Made by a program: the position numbers and the translations under genes
The notes under the pieces: generated by a model
What the model was told of the DNA's origin: nothing
Seen by the model: only the letters and a program-made list of their open reading frames with translations
The model's database searches: none
Assembly: GCA_016710785.1 (NCBI GenBank)
Contig: JADJUE010000009.1
Span: forward strand, 186,001 to 250,000
DNA: 64,000 bases
Direction: 5' to 3'
From: Candidatus Epilinea brevis
GTDB taxonomy: Bacteria; Chloroflexota; Anaerolineae; Epilineales; Epilineaceae
In this document: piece after piece, positions 1 through 8,386 of the stretch
Numbering within the stretch: the first letter of the stretch is position 1
How the letters are laid out: each line of letters opens with the position of its first letter

Positions 1-1
1 T

Positions 2-1925
2 GTCGCGAGCAGCCCCGCTGTCGCCCCGCGCCTGATCGACCAGATCGGCGGCTCGGGCAACCTCAGCGCGACCGATGGGGATGTGGTCTTCGTCGCCATC
101 GGGCCGCGCATCAAGGCGTACCGGACTGCGGTGCCGGCGGCCCGCCGCTGCTGCTGGGCAGCTCCGGGCTGCTGCCTGGTCTGGTGAGCGATATGGCGAT
201 CAGCGAGCACCGGCTGTACCTGGGACTCTGGGAACTGGGGCTTTGGATCCTCGATATTCGGGATCCGGCCAAGCCACAGGTTCTGGGTAACCTGCGCACG
301 GTTAGCAGCATCTACAACCTTGAGGTCGCGTCCGATCTCGTCTACATTGCCGCCGGCACGGCCGGGCTCAGGGTCGTGGACGTGCACGATCCGGCGCAAC
401 CGCTCAGCCTTACTACTGTGCCGATCCCCGACCGCGACCTTTGAGGAAACGTGACCCGGAGCAAGGCATGTGCAGATTGTCGGTCGCCATGCTCTGGCTT
501 CTTCAGCGACGAGTACTCGGACGACAATCTCGCCGCAGTCTTTGACCTGTCCGGCCTTCGCTTCCGCGCCATGTCGCCATCGTCGACCTGGAGATCCCCT
601 GCCGAAACCCGAGCATCGCGTTAGCCGGCACGATGCTCTACATGGTATGCAACTACCAGCTGTACGCGCTGGATGTGTCCAACCCGGAGTTCACGCGCAT
701 CGTCGGCCAGGCTCGGTTTCCCAACATCTCCGCAACGGGCATCGCTCTCTTCGGCAAATACGCCGTGATCGGATCATCAGGTTACATGCCGCAGAGGGTC
801 TCGGCAAGCGGTGGTCGACATTAGCCAGTACGAGGCGATGAAGCTGGTCGGCTTCCCTTGAGACCCGCGCCGGGACGGAGTCGCTCAGCGCGATCGGGTC
901 GACCGCCTTCGTCGTCGATAACTCTTTACCGCTCCGGAGCTCCGCCAGGTCGACATCAACAACCCGGCCATGCCGCGCGACCAAGGCCGGGTCGATTGGA
1001 TCGGCTCCGTTACTAAGATCGCCGCAAGCGGGAGCCGGATCATCGCGGCGGAACAGAACAGCATTTGGTCGCTCCTCAGCAAGGATCTCAGTGCGCTCGG
1101 CCGGCTGGGCCTGCCGGTGGGCCGCATGGTCCTTGCCGCTGAGAGGTGCGTGGTCGAATATCAGGGGCTCCACATCCTGGATGGCCGGTCGCGGGACACC
1201 GGCCCAGCTGGGCGAGCTGATGCCGGATTTGCCGGGCCTGCGCTCGTCGGTGTCGCCGCGAGCCCCCGCTGGCCTATGTGCTGGCGACGACCGCCGGGAA
1301 CAGGAACGTCGAGGAGACGACTCAGGTCATCGTGGTCGATGTCAGCGAGCCCGCCAAGCCACGATCCTGGGACGGGTTGAGGTGCCCTCCGCGGCTGGCC
1401 GCCTCGTCTCATGGCGCCAGCGCGTGCTGGTGGCCATCGGCCCACGGATCCCGATGATCGATGTGTCCAAGCCCGCGCTTCCTCTGGATGTGGGCGGCTG
1501 GACCATGGCGGCCGACGTGAAGGCCATGGCCCTGGCCAGCGATGACGGGTACATCTTCGTCGCGGTCGGTAATCAGGTCCGGGCTTCGACATCCGCGACG
1601 CCGATCAGCCGCATGAAGTTGGCTTCATCACGCTGCCCGCTCCCGTGACGGCGCTCGATGTCGGCGACGGGCGGGCCGTCGTGACCATGGCCCACCGCCT
1701 TGGTGGACCGAGGTTTCGCCAACGAGGTGCGATTCCTAAGCCCAGGACCAGCCACCTGACCGATCTCGGGGCCTAGGCCTGCCGAGCGTGGTTGGGACTC
1801 CCATCGAGCACGCGCGCCTGCTCGGCGATATCGCCTATCTGGCTGCCGGACCTGTCGGCCTGCTCGTGGTGCAGGCTCCTCGTGACTGGGTCTCGCAGCT
1901 CAGCCTCCCTTTCGCTCGCGCCTAG
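2..1925 (+). pseudogene. Broken LVIVD-type beta-propeller protein (5' end outside window)
   Basis: Pieces of one propeller protein run through all three plus-strand frames. They include segments reading LWILDIRDPAKP and LRVVDVHDPAQP (from 184), HVAIVDLEIP and LYALDVSNPEFTRIVG (from about 575), FVAVGNQV (about 1555) and LLGDIAYLAAGPVGLLVVQA up to a TAG at 1923-1925. The 'V.D...P..P' spacing is typical of LVIVD repeats, which build secreted propellers of unknown ligand. At least five frame changes (near 130, 440-575, 825, 1235-1380 and 1640-1800) prevent translation. An intact protein of the same kind lies at 29243-31426. I cannot tell decay from sequencing indels, but their density is much higher than in the right half of the window. 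Confidence 0.7.
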
Positions 1926-2334
1926 GGGCCGGGATTTCGCGCGATCGCTGACCGAGGCTTGTGGTCCATCCCATCATCCCATTGATCGGCTCACCATACA
2001 GTCCGGCCATTCCCGAATGCACGCAGCGAGCTGTCCTTAGTCACGGCTCACCCAGCCGCCCGGAGCCACCTCGAGTCCCAGTCGCTCCGGCCGGTGGCGA
2101 AGGTGCCGGCTCAGGAACCGGCTCGTCTTGACCAGTCGACCGTGGATATTGGGGGTTCTGGTTCAGTCGCTCCTCAGGCTTCGTATCCGGTCCATGGCGT
2201 GAGTCAGTTACGCTCGCAGCTCTTCAGCCAGCGCCTCCCGGGCGGCCAAAGCCGCCTCTATTCCGCATTCCGTCTCAGGAATCCGCCAGGGTCATGCCGC
2301 CCAGGGTAGTCCTCCTCGCCCTCCGCGCAAGCGC
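1926..2334. other. Intergenic, no gene recognised
   Basis: About 410 bases between the end of the propeller pseudogene and the end of the convergent anti-sigma/propeller pseudogene. The short open frames here show no recognisable protein and no ribosome binding site. I see no clear terminator. Confidence 0.5.
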
Positions 2335-4392
2335 TCAGACCCCGTGAACGCTTACCATGGAGGTGCCGCCCTGGGGCCGCGGCAGCGCCAGCACCCCCAG
2401 CCAGTCGGCGGCGCGGAAGGGGATGGCTATGTCGCGGTCCGCGGCAACCATGGGATCCGGCTTCTGGAACGCGAGATTGGCAGCGCCGTCTACGGCGGGT
2501 AGCAGGGCCAGCCGCCCTCCGGCGAGCAGAAGCGGTGCGAGATCCTGGAAGCTGCTCTCGCTGCGCATGCGCCAGACGAGGCCATCGTCCTCCGCTAGCA
2601 GCCAGGCGTTGTCGGCTCGCCGGAGCAGGCGACTGAGCTGGCGCTCACCGCCCCTACCCTCGTCCACGCGGGACAGGGTGAACTGGGCCAGGGTGGCGGC
2701 GGCTGTGTCGCCGAATTTGCCGCTGCTGGGGTCCGGCGACCAAGCCATGATCTGGGCCGCATCCTCCACCCTGGCCTCGGCTGTTCCCGGCGCGGCGGTG
2801 GCTGCGCTGTCGTCGGTCCACTGCAGCCAGAGCAGCGCCCCGGCATCGGTCACCTGCAGGGAGGCGGGGTCCAGGCGCCCCTGCAGCCCGGGCCAGGGCA
2901 GGAGGCTGGTCGGCCGCCGCGCCGGCCGGGGCGGCGTGGAGGCCGCGGGCTCCAAGCGGCCGGCCCGCGTATGGAGCAGCCGCGTGGCCCGCTGCCCGTC
3001 CCAGCGGAAAACATCGACGTCGGTACCCTCGGCCTGGATGCTACCCAGGAGAAAGGTGCGGCCATCGGGGCTCCATCGCATGATGCCGCCGGGTTCACCA
3101 CTGGGCAGGGGTCAGGCCGACGCCGGTGTAGGTGTCGTCGGCGGCGAAGTCCGGCCCGGGCGGGGCATCCAGGCGCAGGATATGCACCGTCTGCTGTCCT
3201 TCGTCCAGCACCAGTGCCGCCTGGCCATCGGGTGCCAGGACTGCGTCGGCGGTTGCCTCGTCCGCTTCCCACAGCAAGTTCTCCTTGTTCAGGCGAACCC
3301 CGGTGCTGTCCAGCAGCCACAGGTCGCCGGTCCAGGTGGTGTCGCGGGCCATGCGCCATTGGTTGTCCCGCGTGACGAGCATCCGGCCGCCGGTGGTGGC
3401 GCAGTCGATGGCGTCCAATCCGGCCTCCTCGCTGCCGGGCAGGTCGCCCAGGTCGGCGAAGACGCGCGGCTCGACGGCGGCGGCATCGAGGCGCAAGGCG
3501 CTGAGGGGCAGCTGCAGCACGCGCTGGTCGTCGCGGGCGGCCAGCTGCTCCTCGCGCGTGCCGACCTTGTCGCGATGCAGGATGAAGACGACCAGCCCGG
3601 CATCGGGCAGGACGCAGAAGTCCTTGACGGTGAGCCCCGTGACCGCACCGATGGCAGCCGGCGGCGCCTCCTGCCACTGGGCGTCGGCGGCGGCTGACAA
3701 CTGGTCAGCGGGGGGCGGGTAGGCGGCAAGGCAGCGACGCGGAGGGCGGGGTCAGGGGGCGGGGGGGGGGCGGGGTGAGCGGAAGGTCCGCCGCGGCCGC
3801 GGGGGTGCCGGATGCTGCCGGCGGGGCCGCCGGCGAGGGGGAGGGGGTGGCGGTGACGTGGCCGAGGGGCGGGGTGAGGCCGGAGGGCCGAAGCAACATG
3901 GCGACCACCAGGACGGCGGCGCCGGCGAGCAGCAGGTCTACGGTCCTCTGGCCCCGGGACGGGATCGCTCGCGGGGAGGGCTGCCGGTGGGGGGCAGCGG
4001 TGGGACGGGCGGCACCGTGGGGATCCGCACTGTGGGGATCCGAACCATGGAGGTCCGCACCGTAGGGATCCTTCGACCACCCGCCGCGGAGAGCGGCCAG
4101 GTAAGCGCGCAGGCGTCGCAGCCAGGAACCGCGGGCGATAGCGGCGCCGGCCGGCAGACCAACAGGTCGGGCCGCCTTTGCCGCGGCTTCCTGGGCGATC
4201 GCGCTGAGGCGGGCGATCAGAGCCTCATCCGGCTCAGGAAGACGATGCCGGCCAGGGCCTGGCGCACCAGCTGCGCATCGTCCAGCGCGGCCTGGCAACG
4301 GGGGCAAGCGGCCACGTGCGTCTGGGTATCGGGGTCTTGGAGGAAAGCGGGAAGTCATGGACCATCGCCTCCTGCACCTCTCGGCAGTTCAT
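2335..4392 (-). pseudogene. Broken anti-sigma factor with extracytoplasmic propeller-like sensor
   Basis: Reads on the minus strand as one protein split over several frames. The start at 4392 gives MNCREVQEAMVHDF. A shifted frame then gives HVAACPRCQAALDDAQLVRQAL, a zf-HC2 anti-sigma zinc site (Cys at residue 3, then H-x3-C-x2-C). Another frame gives an alpha-helical stretch and a membrane segment (DLLLAGAAVLVVAMLL, about 3925-3890). After a G-run near 3760 the sensor part continues (3700-3095, then 3081-2335) with propeller-type motifs such as MRWSPDGRTFLLGS and VFRWDG. Known family role: the zinc domain holds the sigma factor at the membrane until the outer domain senses a signal. It sits directly downstream of, and nearly overlaps, the sigma gene. 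At least four frameshifts are present. Confidence 0.6.
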
Positions 4393-4431
4393 CGCCGTCC
4401 ATCCTTCCTGCCGGCGCTGCCGGCCTGGCGG

Positions 4432-5117
4432 TCATCGCCGCTTGTGTCTGATGTGAGCTGCCTCAGGTTCGCGGCCAGGTGGCTGCAGCCGCGCTGCCAA
4501 CGTTTGCCGCCGGCTGCCCGCGCTGCAGCCCACCAGCGCCGCGGCTTCGGGCAGGTGAACCCGTGGCGGCTGGTCAGGAGGAGGATCTGCCGTTCGTCCG
4601 CCGAGAGCGCAGCCAGGGCCTGGAGCAGGGTGTCGCTCCAGGGCGGGGATTCGGGCCCGGCCTCGAGGTCCTCGCTCAGCGGCAGGGCCGGCCCCGATCG
4701 GAGCCGCGGGCCGGCGCGGAGCTGCCGACGGTAGAGGTTGCCGGCGACGCTGAAGAGCCAGGAGCGCGCCGCGGCCGGGTCGCGCATGGCCCCCCCATGC
4801 TCCCAGGCCTTGAGGAAGGTCTCTTGCAGCAGGTCTTCGGCGTCCTGCAGCGCGCCGCAGAGGTGGTGGAGGTAGCTGAGGAGGGCGGGGGTCCAGCGCC
4901 GCACGAGGGCATTGACTTCCGCGTCGCTGAGGCCGGTCGGCCGCTGGGCCGCGGCGGCCCCCTGTCCTGGAGGCGCTGCCGGCCAGCGGCCACCATCATC
5001 GTCCCAGAGGGGCTCGGTGCCGGCGGGGGTGGGGGTGCCGCGGGAGACCCTGAGGGCATGCGCCGTCGCGGCGGCTCCGGAAGGGGACTGTTCTATTGAC
5101 CCATGTTGACGGACCAT
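4432..5117 (-). pseudogene. ECF-type RNA polymerase sigma factor, frameshifted in region 4
   Basis: Region 2 is clear: LLSYLHHLCGALQDAEDLLQETFLKAWEHGG, followed by SWLFSVAGNLYRRQLR, which are the promoter-melting and -10 recognition helices of sigma-70 group 4 factors. Region 4 begins with LSADERQILLLTSRHGFT and then needs a one-base shift near 4547 to continue as PEAAALVGCSAGSRRQTLAARLQ, the -35-binding helix-turn-helix. The corrected frame ends at the TGA at 4432, 40 bases before the anti-sigma ATG at 4392. Without correction the frame runs on to 4389. The start at 5117 is preceded by GGGAGCG. The N-terminal 60 residues are low-complexity and the true start may be later. Confidence 0.7.
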
Positions 5118-5539
5118 CGCGCTCGCTCCCTGGCAACCATCGCGCTGCGGTGTGGTGGTGGCGGTCGGGCGGCTGGGTGGCCTGTGGCCGCCGCGCCGCC
5201 CGCAGCTGGATTGTCTTCTTCATCCTGTAAGAGTCCATTTTGCCTGCCGTTTGCGGACATGTTGGAAAATTGGTTTCAAGCGCCGAGCGCTGAGCGACGA
5301 TTCGTCGCGCATGTGCGGCAAGCACAAGCGCCAGGACGTGAACCTGCGGCTGGAGCGCGGCGCATCTTCATCTCAGAAACCGACAGCGACGACGACGGGC
5401 GGGCCTTCCTGGCGAAGACCCGCCCGTCGCTTGGGTTCAGGCTATTCAGTTGTCGAACTGTTCAGTTGTCAGAAGGGCCACCGCGGCGGCCGACGACCGA
5501 CCGGCCGCCGCGGTGACCTGGCTCCAGCGGCTCCGTCGC
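5118..5539. other. Intergenic upstream of the sigma gene, with a partial repeat
   Basis: No gene recognised. The stretch 5228-5263 contains TAAGAGTCCATT and, further on, GCGGACAT. The same two blocks, in the same order and at nearly the same distance, occur in the 51-bp inverted repeat arm at 6147-6197. It is therefore probably a degenerate third copy of that repeat end. Confidence 0.4.
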
Positions 5540-5990
5540 TCAGGCGGCCAGGGCGAGCGCATCCGGGCTCCTCGGGCAGGTCGGCGGGGCGTTGGCGACG
5601 ATGGGATCGTCGGGATGCTCGAGGTTCAAACGCTCGATCATCTTGGCGGTGCTGGAGGCCGATGTTCTCGCGGTTGAAGATGGTGCCGTCCAGCTGGTCG
5701 ATGCCGCTGATGGCCCGGCGGAGCTTGGGATCAAGCGGACGGAGATGCGGACGCTGCCGTCGAAGCCGATCTCGGGGCGGAAGCTGCCGATGCCACCGGA
5801 GGCTGACGGTGTATCCTGCGCGCAGCGAAAGCCGGACCTCGTCGCCGAGGTCGGAGAGGGACCATGTCGGCGATGCTGCGGGTGACGAGCGAGCCGCGCG
5901 TCAGACGCTCGGCCATCTCGTGCAGGTTGACGGTGTGGGCCTTGGCGACCCGCGGGCGGTAGGCGAAGCAGCTTGGATGAGGCTGGCCAT
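5540..5990 (-). pseudogene. HU/IHF-related DNA-binding protein, multiply frameshifted
   Basis: Starts MASLIQAA at 5990. Frame changes then give YRPRVAKAHTVNLHEMAERL, TRGSLVTRSIADMV, LSDLGDEVRLSLRAGYTVSL, GGIGSFRPEIGFDGSVRISV, DPKLRRAISGIDQLDG and TAKMIERLNLEHPDDPIVA in succession. The order (N-terminal helices, then LxxGxxVxLGxIGxFRPE, then VRI) matches HU-related DNA-binding domains of the Bacteroides-like type. About five single-base shifts occur within 450 bases, so no full protein can be made from the sequence as given. Family role: bending or coating DNA. Confidence 0.6.
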
Positions 5991-6146
5991 GGTGTCTTGC
6001 TCCTTGTGTTCATGGCTACGGTTTCATGGGTCGGGTGGATGGGTGGACGCTTGCGGCCGAACGGCGGTCATGGTCTTCTCCTGCGGTTCATGGGGCTTCC
6101 TCTTTCGCGGTGCTGATAAGGGAGGGATGCCGCCAGGCAGCGGCTT

Positions 6147-6719
6147 GTGCATGCAACGCTTAAGAGTCCATTCGGGGCCACAAAGCGGACATCGGGCGCA
6201 AAATTGCCCGCGGCGAGGACTGAAGCGGGGCGGGGGGTGCGGGTGTCAACAGGCGGAGCGCGCGACGGAGGGTGGCAGGGCGGTGGGGCCGGTTGGGGGG
6301 TTGACCTCTTTCTTTAAGGGCGAATGCGCGGCGCGGACATTGCGTCGGCCTGATGGCTGCTGGACGCATTTTGGCCACACCCAAAATGAAGCCGTAAGCG
6401 CCGCCGTTCCTAGGCGTAGGCGCCGCCCTTCCCAAGCGTAGGGCGCCCTTCCCTAGGCGTGAGCGCTGCCCTTCCCAGGCGTGAACGCCCCTTCCTAGGC
6501 GTGAGCACCGCCCTTCCTAGGCGTGAGCGCAGGGCGACGTAGCCGTAACGAGCCGCCGATGTCGCCTTCAGCTTCGCGCCCCGCCGCCGTCCGTCACCGG
6601 CGCCCCGCGCCCGCGGCGCAAATCGCGCCCCGCTGCCCCGTCTCAGTCCTCGCCCTCGGCAGTTTCGAGCCCGATGTCCGCTTTGTGGCTCCGTTTGGAC
6701 TCTTAAGCGCTGCATGCAC
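6147..6719. mobile_element. Candidate MITE-like element with 51-bp imperfect terminal inverted repeats
   Basis: The arm 6147-6197 (begins GTGCATGCA, then CGCTTAAGAGTCCA, ends GCGGACATCGGGC) matches the reverse complement of 6669-6719 at about 46 of 51 positions. Similarity extends inward on both sides (GGCGAGGACTGA at about 6213 against TCAGTCCTCGCC at about 6644). The interior has no coding sequence I recognise but holds a 22-bp tandem array. No target-site duplication is obvious. A non-autonomous element mobilised in trans is the simplest reading; a large structured RNA or a recombination relic are alternatives. Confidence 0.5.
6399..6530. repeat. Tandem array of about six 20-23 bp units
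   Basis: Consecutive units follow the pattern CGCCGCCCTTCCTAGGCGTGAG with small length changes and substitutions (for example CGCTGCCCTTCCCAGGCGTGA and CACCGCCCTTCCTAGGCGTGAG). Most units contain the palindrome CCTAGG. The array lies inside the inverted-repeat element. Units vary too much and there is no spacer structure, so this is not a CRISPR array. Confidence 0.7.
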
Positions 6720-6883
6720 TAGCCACCGCCAGCCTGTAGCCCTCGCAACGCCGGCCTCGAGTCCGGCTGGCGCCGACAGAGACAAACCAAGGCGCCGAGC
6801 GTCGCAACCCCAGCCGGCGCTGCCCCGATCCACCTTGACTCGCCGCCCGTCAACCCCCATCCTCACACCTCCACCGCGAGCCT

Positions 6884-7489
6884 TTGCCGATGACAGGCCC
6901 GGCCGCGCCAGGCATCCACCCTCATGCACTACCCCGCCGAAGCTTCCTGCAGCCCATCCGCGAGCAGGACCTCCCCACACTCCACGAATGGTTGCTGCGG
7001 CCTCATGTCGCCCAGTGGTGGGGACCGGCCGAGTCGGTCGACGAACTGCGCCAGGATATGTGGACGGCCGCAAAGCGCCCAATGCCACCGAGCGTACATC
7101 GCGTCGTTCGCCGGACAGCCCATCGGCTTCATCCAGGCCTACGTCGTCAAGGATTCAGGCGGTGGTTGGTGGGAGGACGAAACCGACCCCGGCGCCCGCG
7201 GCATCGACCAGTTCCTCGCCGACGGCGATCGACTCGGCCAAGGGCTGGGCCGCGCCATGATCCGCGCCTTTCTCGATCACCTCTTTGCCGATCCCGCGGT
7301 CACCGTCGTCCAAACCGACCCTGCCCCGACCAACGCGCGCGCCATCCGCTGCTACTTCGCGCCGGCTTCCGGCCCGTCGGCCCCGTCACCACCCCGGACG
7401 GCGCCGCCTTGCTCTCGCGCTGCACCAGGCCCGGCTCGCTGCCATTCGCTGGCACCCCCGCCGCCCCCAGCACACCCGCGCAGCGGTGA
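6884..7489 (+). pseudogene. GNAT acetyltransferase, AAC(6')-like, frameshifted
   Basis: The first frame gives FLQPIREQDLPTLHEWLLRP followed by HVAQWWGP and ELRQDMW. After a shift near 7090 a second frame gives YIASFAGQPIGFIQAYVV, GIDQFLAD and GLGRAMIRAFLDHLF, then DPAPTNARAIRCY. A third shift near 7355 gives RAGFRPVGPV. The order (WWGP, then GQPIGFIQ, then GLG acetyl-CoA loop, then NxRAIRCYxxAGFR) is that of GNAT enzymes related to aminoglycoside 6'-N-acetyltransferases and siderophore-type acetyltransferases. Substrate cannot be predicted. Two one-base shifts break the gene. Confidence 0.6.
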
Positions 7490-7596
7490 CCGGGCGCGTC
7501 CCCACGGAGAGAGCGTTGAACGCGGGAGGTAGAATCGGGGCTGATCTCCCCGCATCAGGTATCCGGGCTGATGCGAGTCAATCTAGGTCGCCACGC

Positions 7597-7625
7597 TTGA
7601 TCCCGTGGCGGGATCGGTCTATAGT
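7597..7625 (+). promoter_or_regulatory. Sigma-70-type promoter for higB, leaderless geometry
   Basis: TTGATC at 7597-7602, a 17-base spacer, TATAGT at 7620-7625, then only six bases before the higB ATG at 7632. Transcription would start at or next to the start codon, so the mRNA is probably leaderless. No Shine-Dalgarno sequence precedes this ATG. Confidence 0.6.
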
Positions 7626-7631
7626 TGCAGC

Positions 7632-7928
7632 ATGCGTGTCATTGCCAAGAAGGCCTTGCGTGATTGCTGGGAACGCCACCCCGATGCGGAGCAGGCACTC
7701 AAGGCTTGGTATCAGGACGCCAGGCAGGCATCGTGGCAGTCGCCGCAAGACATCCGTCAGTCCTACGTGACCGCGAGCATCGTGGCGCACAACAGGGCCA
7801 TCTTCAACATTCGCGGCAACCGTTACCTCTTGGTGGTGGCCGTTAACTACGCCAGCTCGGGAATCGTCTTCATCCGCTTTGTCGGTAGCCATACCGACTA
7901 TGACAAGATCGACGCGGCCACGGTTTGA
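7632..7928 (+). CDS. higB: HigB-type mRNA interferase toxin
   Basis: 98 aa from the ATG at 7632, chosen because a promoter lies just upstream. Begins MRVIAKKALRDCWERHPDAE and contains ALKAWYQDA, FNIRGNRYLLVVAVNY and FIRFVGSHTDYDKID, the signature order of the HigB_toxin family (RelE/ParE fold). Family role: ribosome-dependent cleavage of mRNA, neutralised by HigA. It precedes its antitoxin gene, the usual order for higBA. The closing 'GSHxDYDKID' segment is intact and the length is normal, so the toxin appears functional. Confidence 0.85.
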   Translation: MRVIAKKALRDCWERHPDAEQALKAWYQDARQASWQSPQDIRQSYVTASIVAHNRAIFNIRGNRYLLVVAVNYASSGIVFIRFVGSHTDYDKIDAATV

Positions 7929-7961
7929 AGGTGCAAACCCGATATTGACGGAGCAGAGCCG

Positions 7962-8339
7962 ATGGACATCCGACCGATCAAGACCGAACACGAACAGAAG
8001 CCACGCTCGACCAGATCTCCCAGCTGTTCCGAGGCCGCGCCGAACACACCGGACGGAGACCGGCTTGAGGTCCTCACGACCCTCCTGGAGGCCTACGAAG
8101 CCGAACATCACCAGGTCACGGCACCCGACCCGATCGAGGCCATCCTCTACCATTTGGAGAGCCGGGGACTCAGCCGCCGGGATCTGGAGCCCGCTATTGG
8201 CGGGCGGGGACGGGTGTCTGAGGTGCTGAACCGCCGGCGCCCGCTGACACTGGAAATGGTGCGCCGACTGAACGCGATGTTCGGCATACCGGCGCATGTC
8301 CTGATCCAACCGTATGCGCTGCAGGCCTTGGCTGCCTGA
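7962..8339 (+). CDS. higA: HigA-type antitoxin, XRE helix-turn-helix, with altered N-terminus
   Basis: 125 aa. The C-terminal two thirds are typical HigA: VLTTLLEAYEAEHHQV, PIEAILYHLESRGLSRRDLE and VSEVLNRRRPLTLEMVRRLN, then FGIPAHVLIQ. The N-terminus starts normally with MDIRPIKTE but residues from about 12 to 28 read QKPRSTRSPSCSE. The +1 frame of the same bases gives EATLDQISQLF, which is what this family normally has there. Two opposite one-base changes therefore bracket this stretch and restore the frame. Role: binds HigB and represses the operon. Whether the altered segment still folds is unclear. Confidence 0.8.
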   Translation: MDIRPIKTEHEQKPRSTRSPSCSEAAPNTPDGDRLEVLTTLLEAYEAEHHQVTAPDPIEAILYHLESRGLSRRDLEPAIGGRGRVSEVLNRRRPLTLEMVRRLNAMFGIPAHVLIQPYALQALAA

Positions 8340-8386
8340 ACAGCGTCGCCTGGCATGGACGCTCAAGCGATCCCTCCAACAGCCCC

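Noticed and set aside
5152..6441. A 429-codon open frame on the plus strand
   Set aside because: Arg/Gly-rich, crosses the antisense of the HU-like remnant and one arm of the inverted-repeat element, and shows no protein family. It is an effect of high GC content.
6399..6530. CRISPR array
   Set aside because: Units are directly adjacent, unequal and without spacers, and no cas genes are present.
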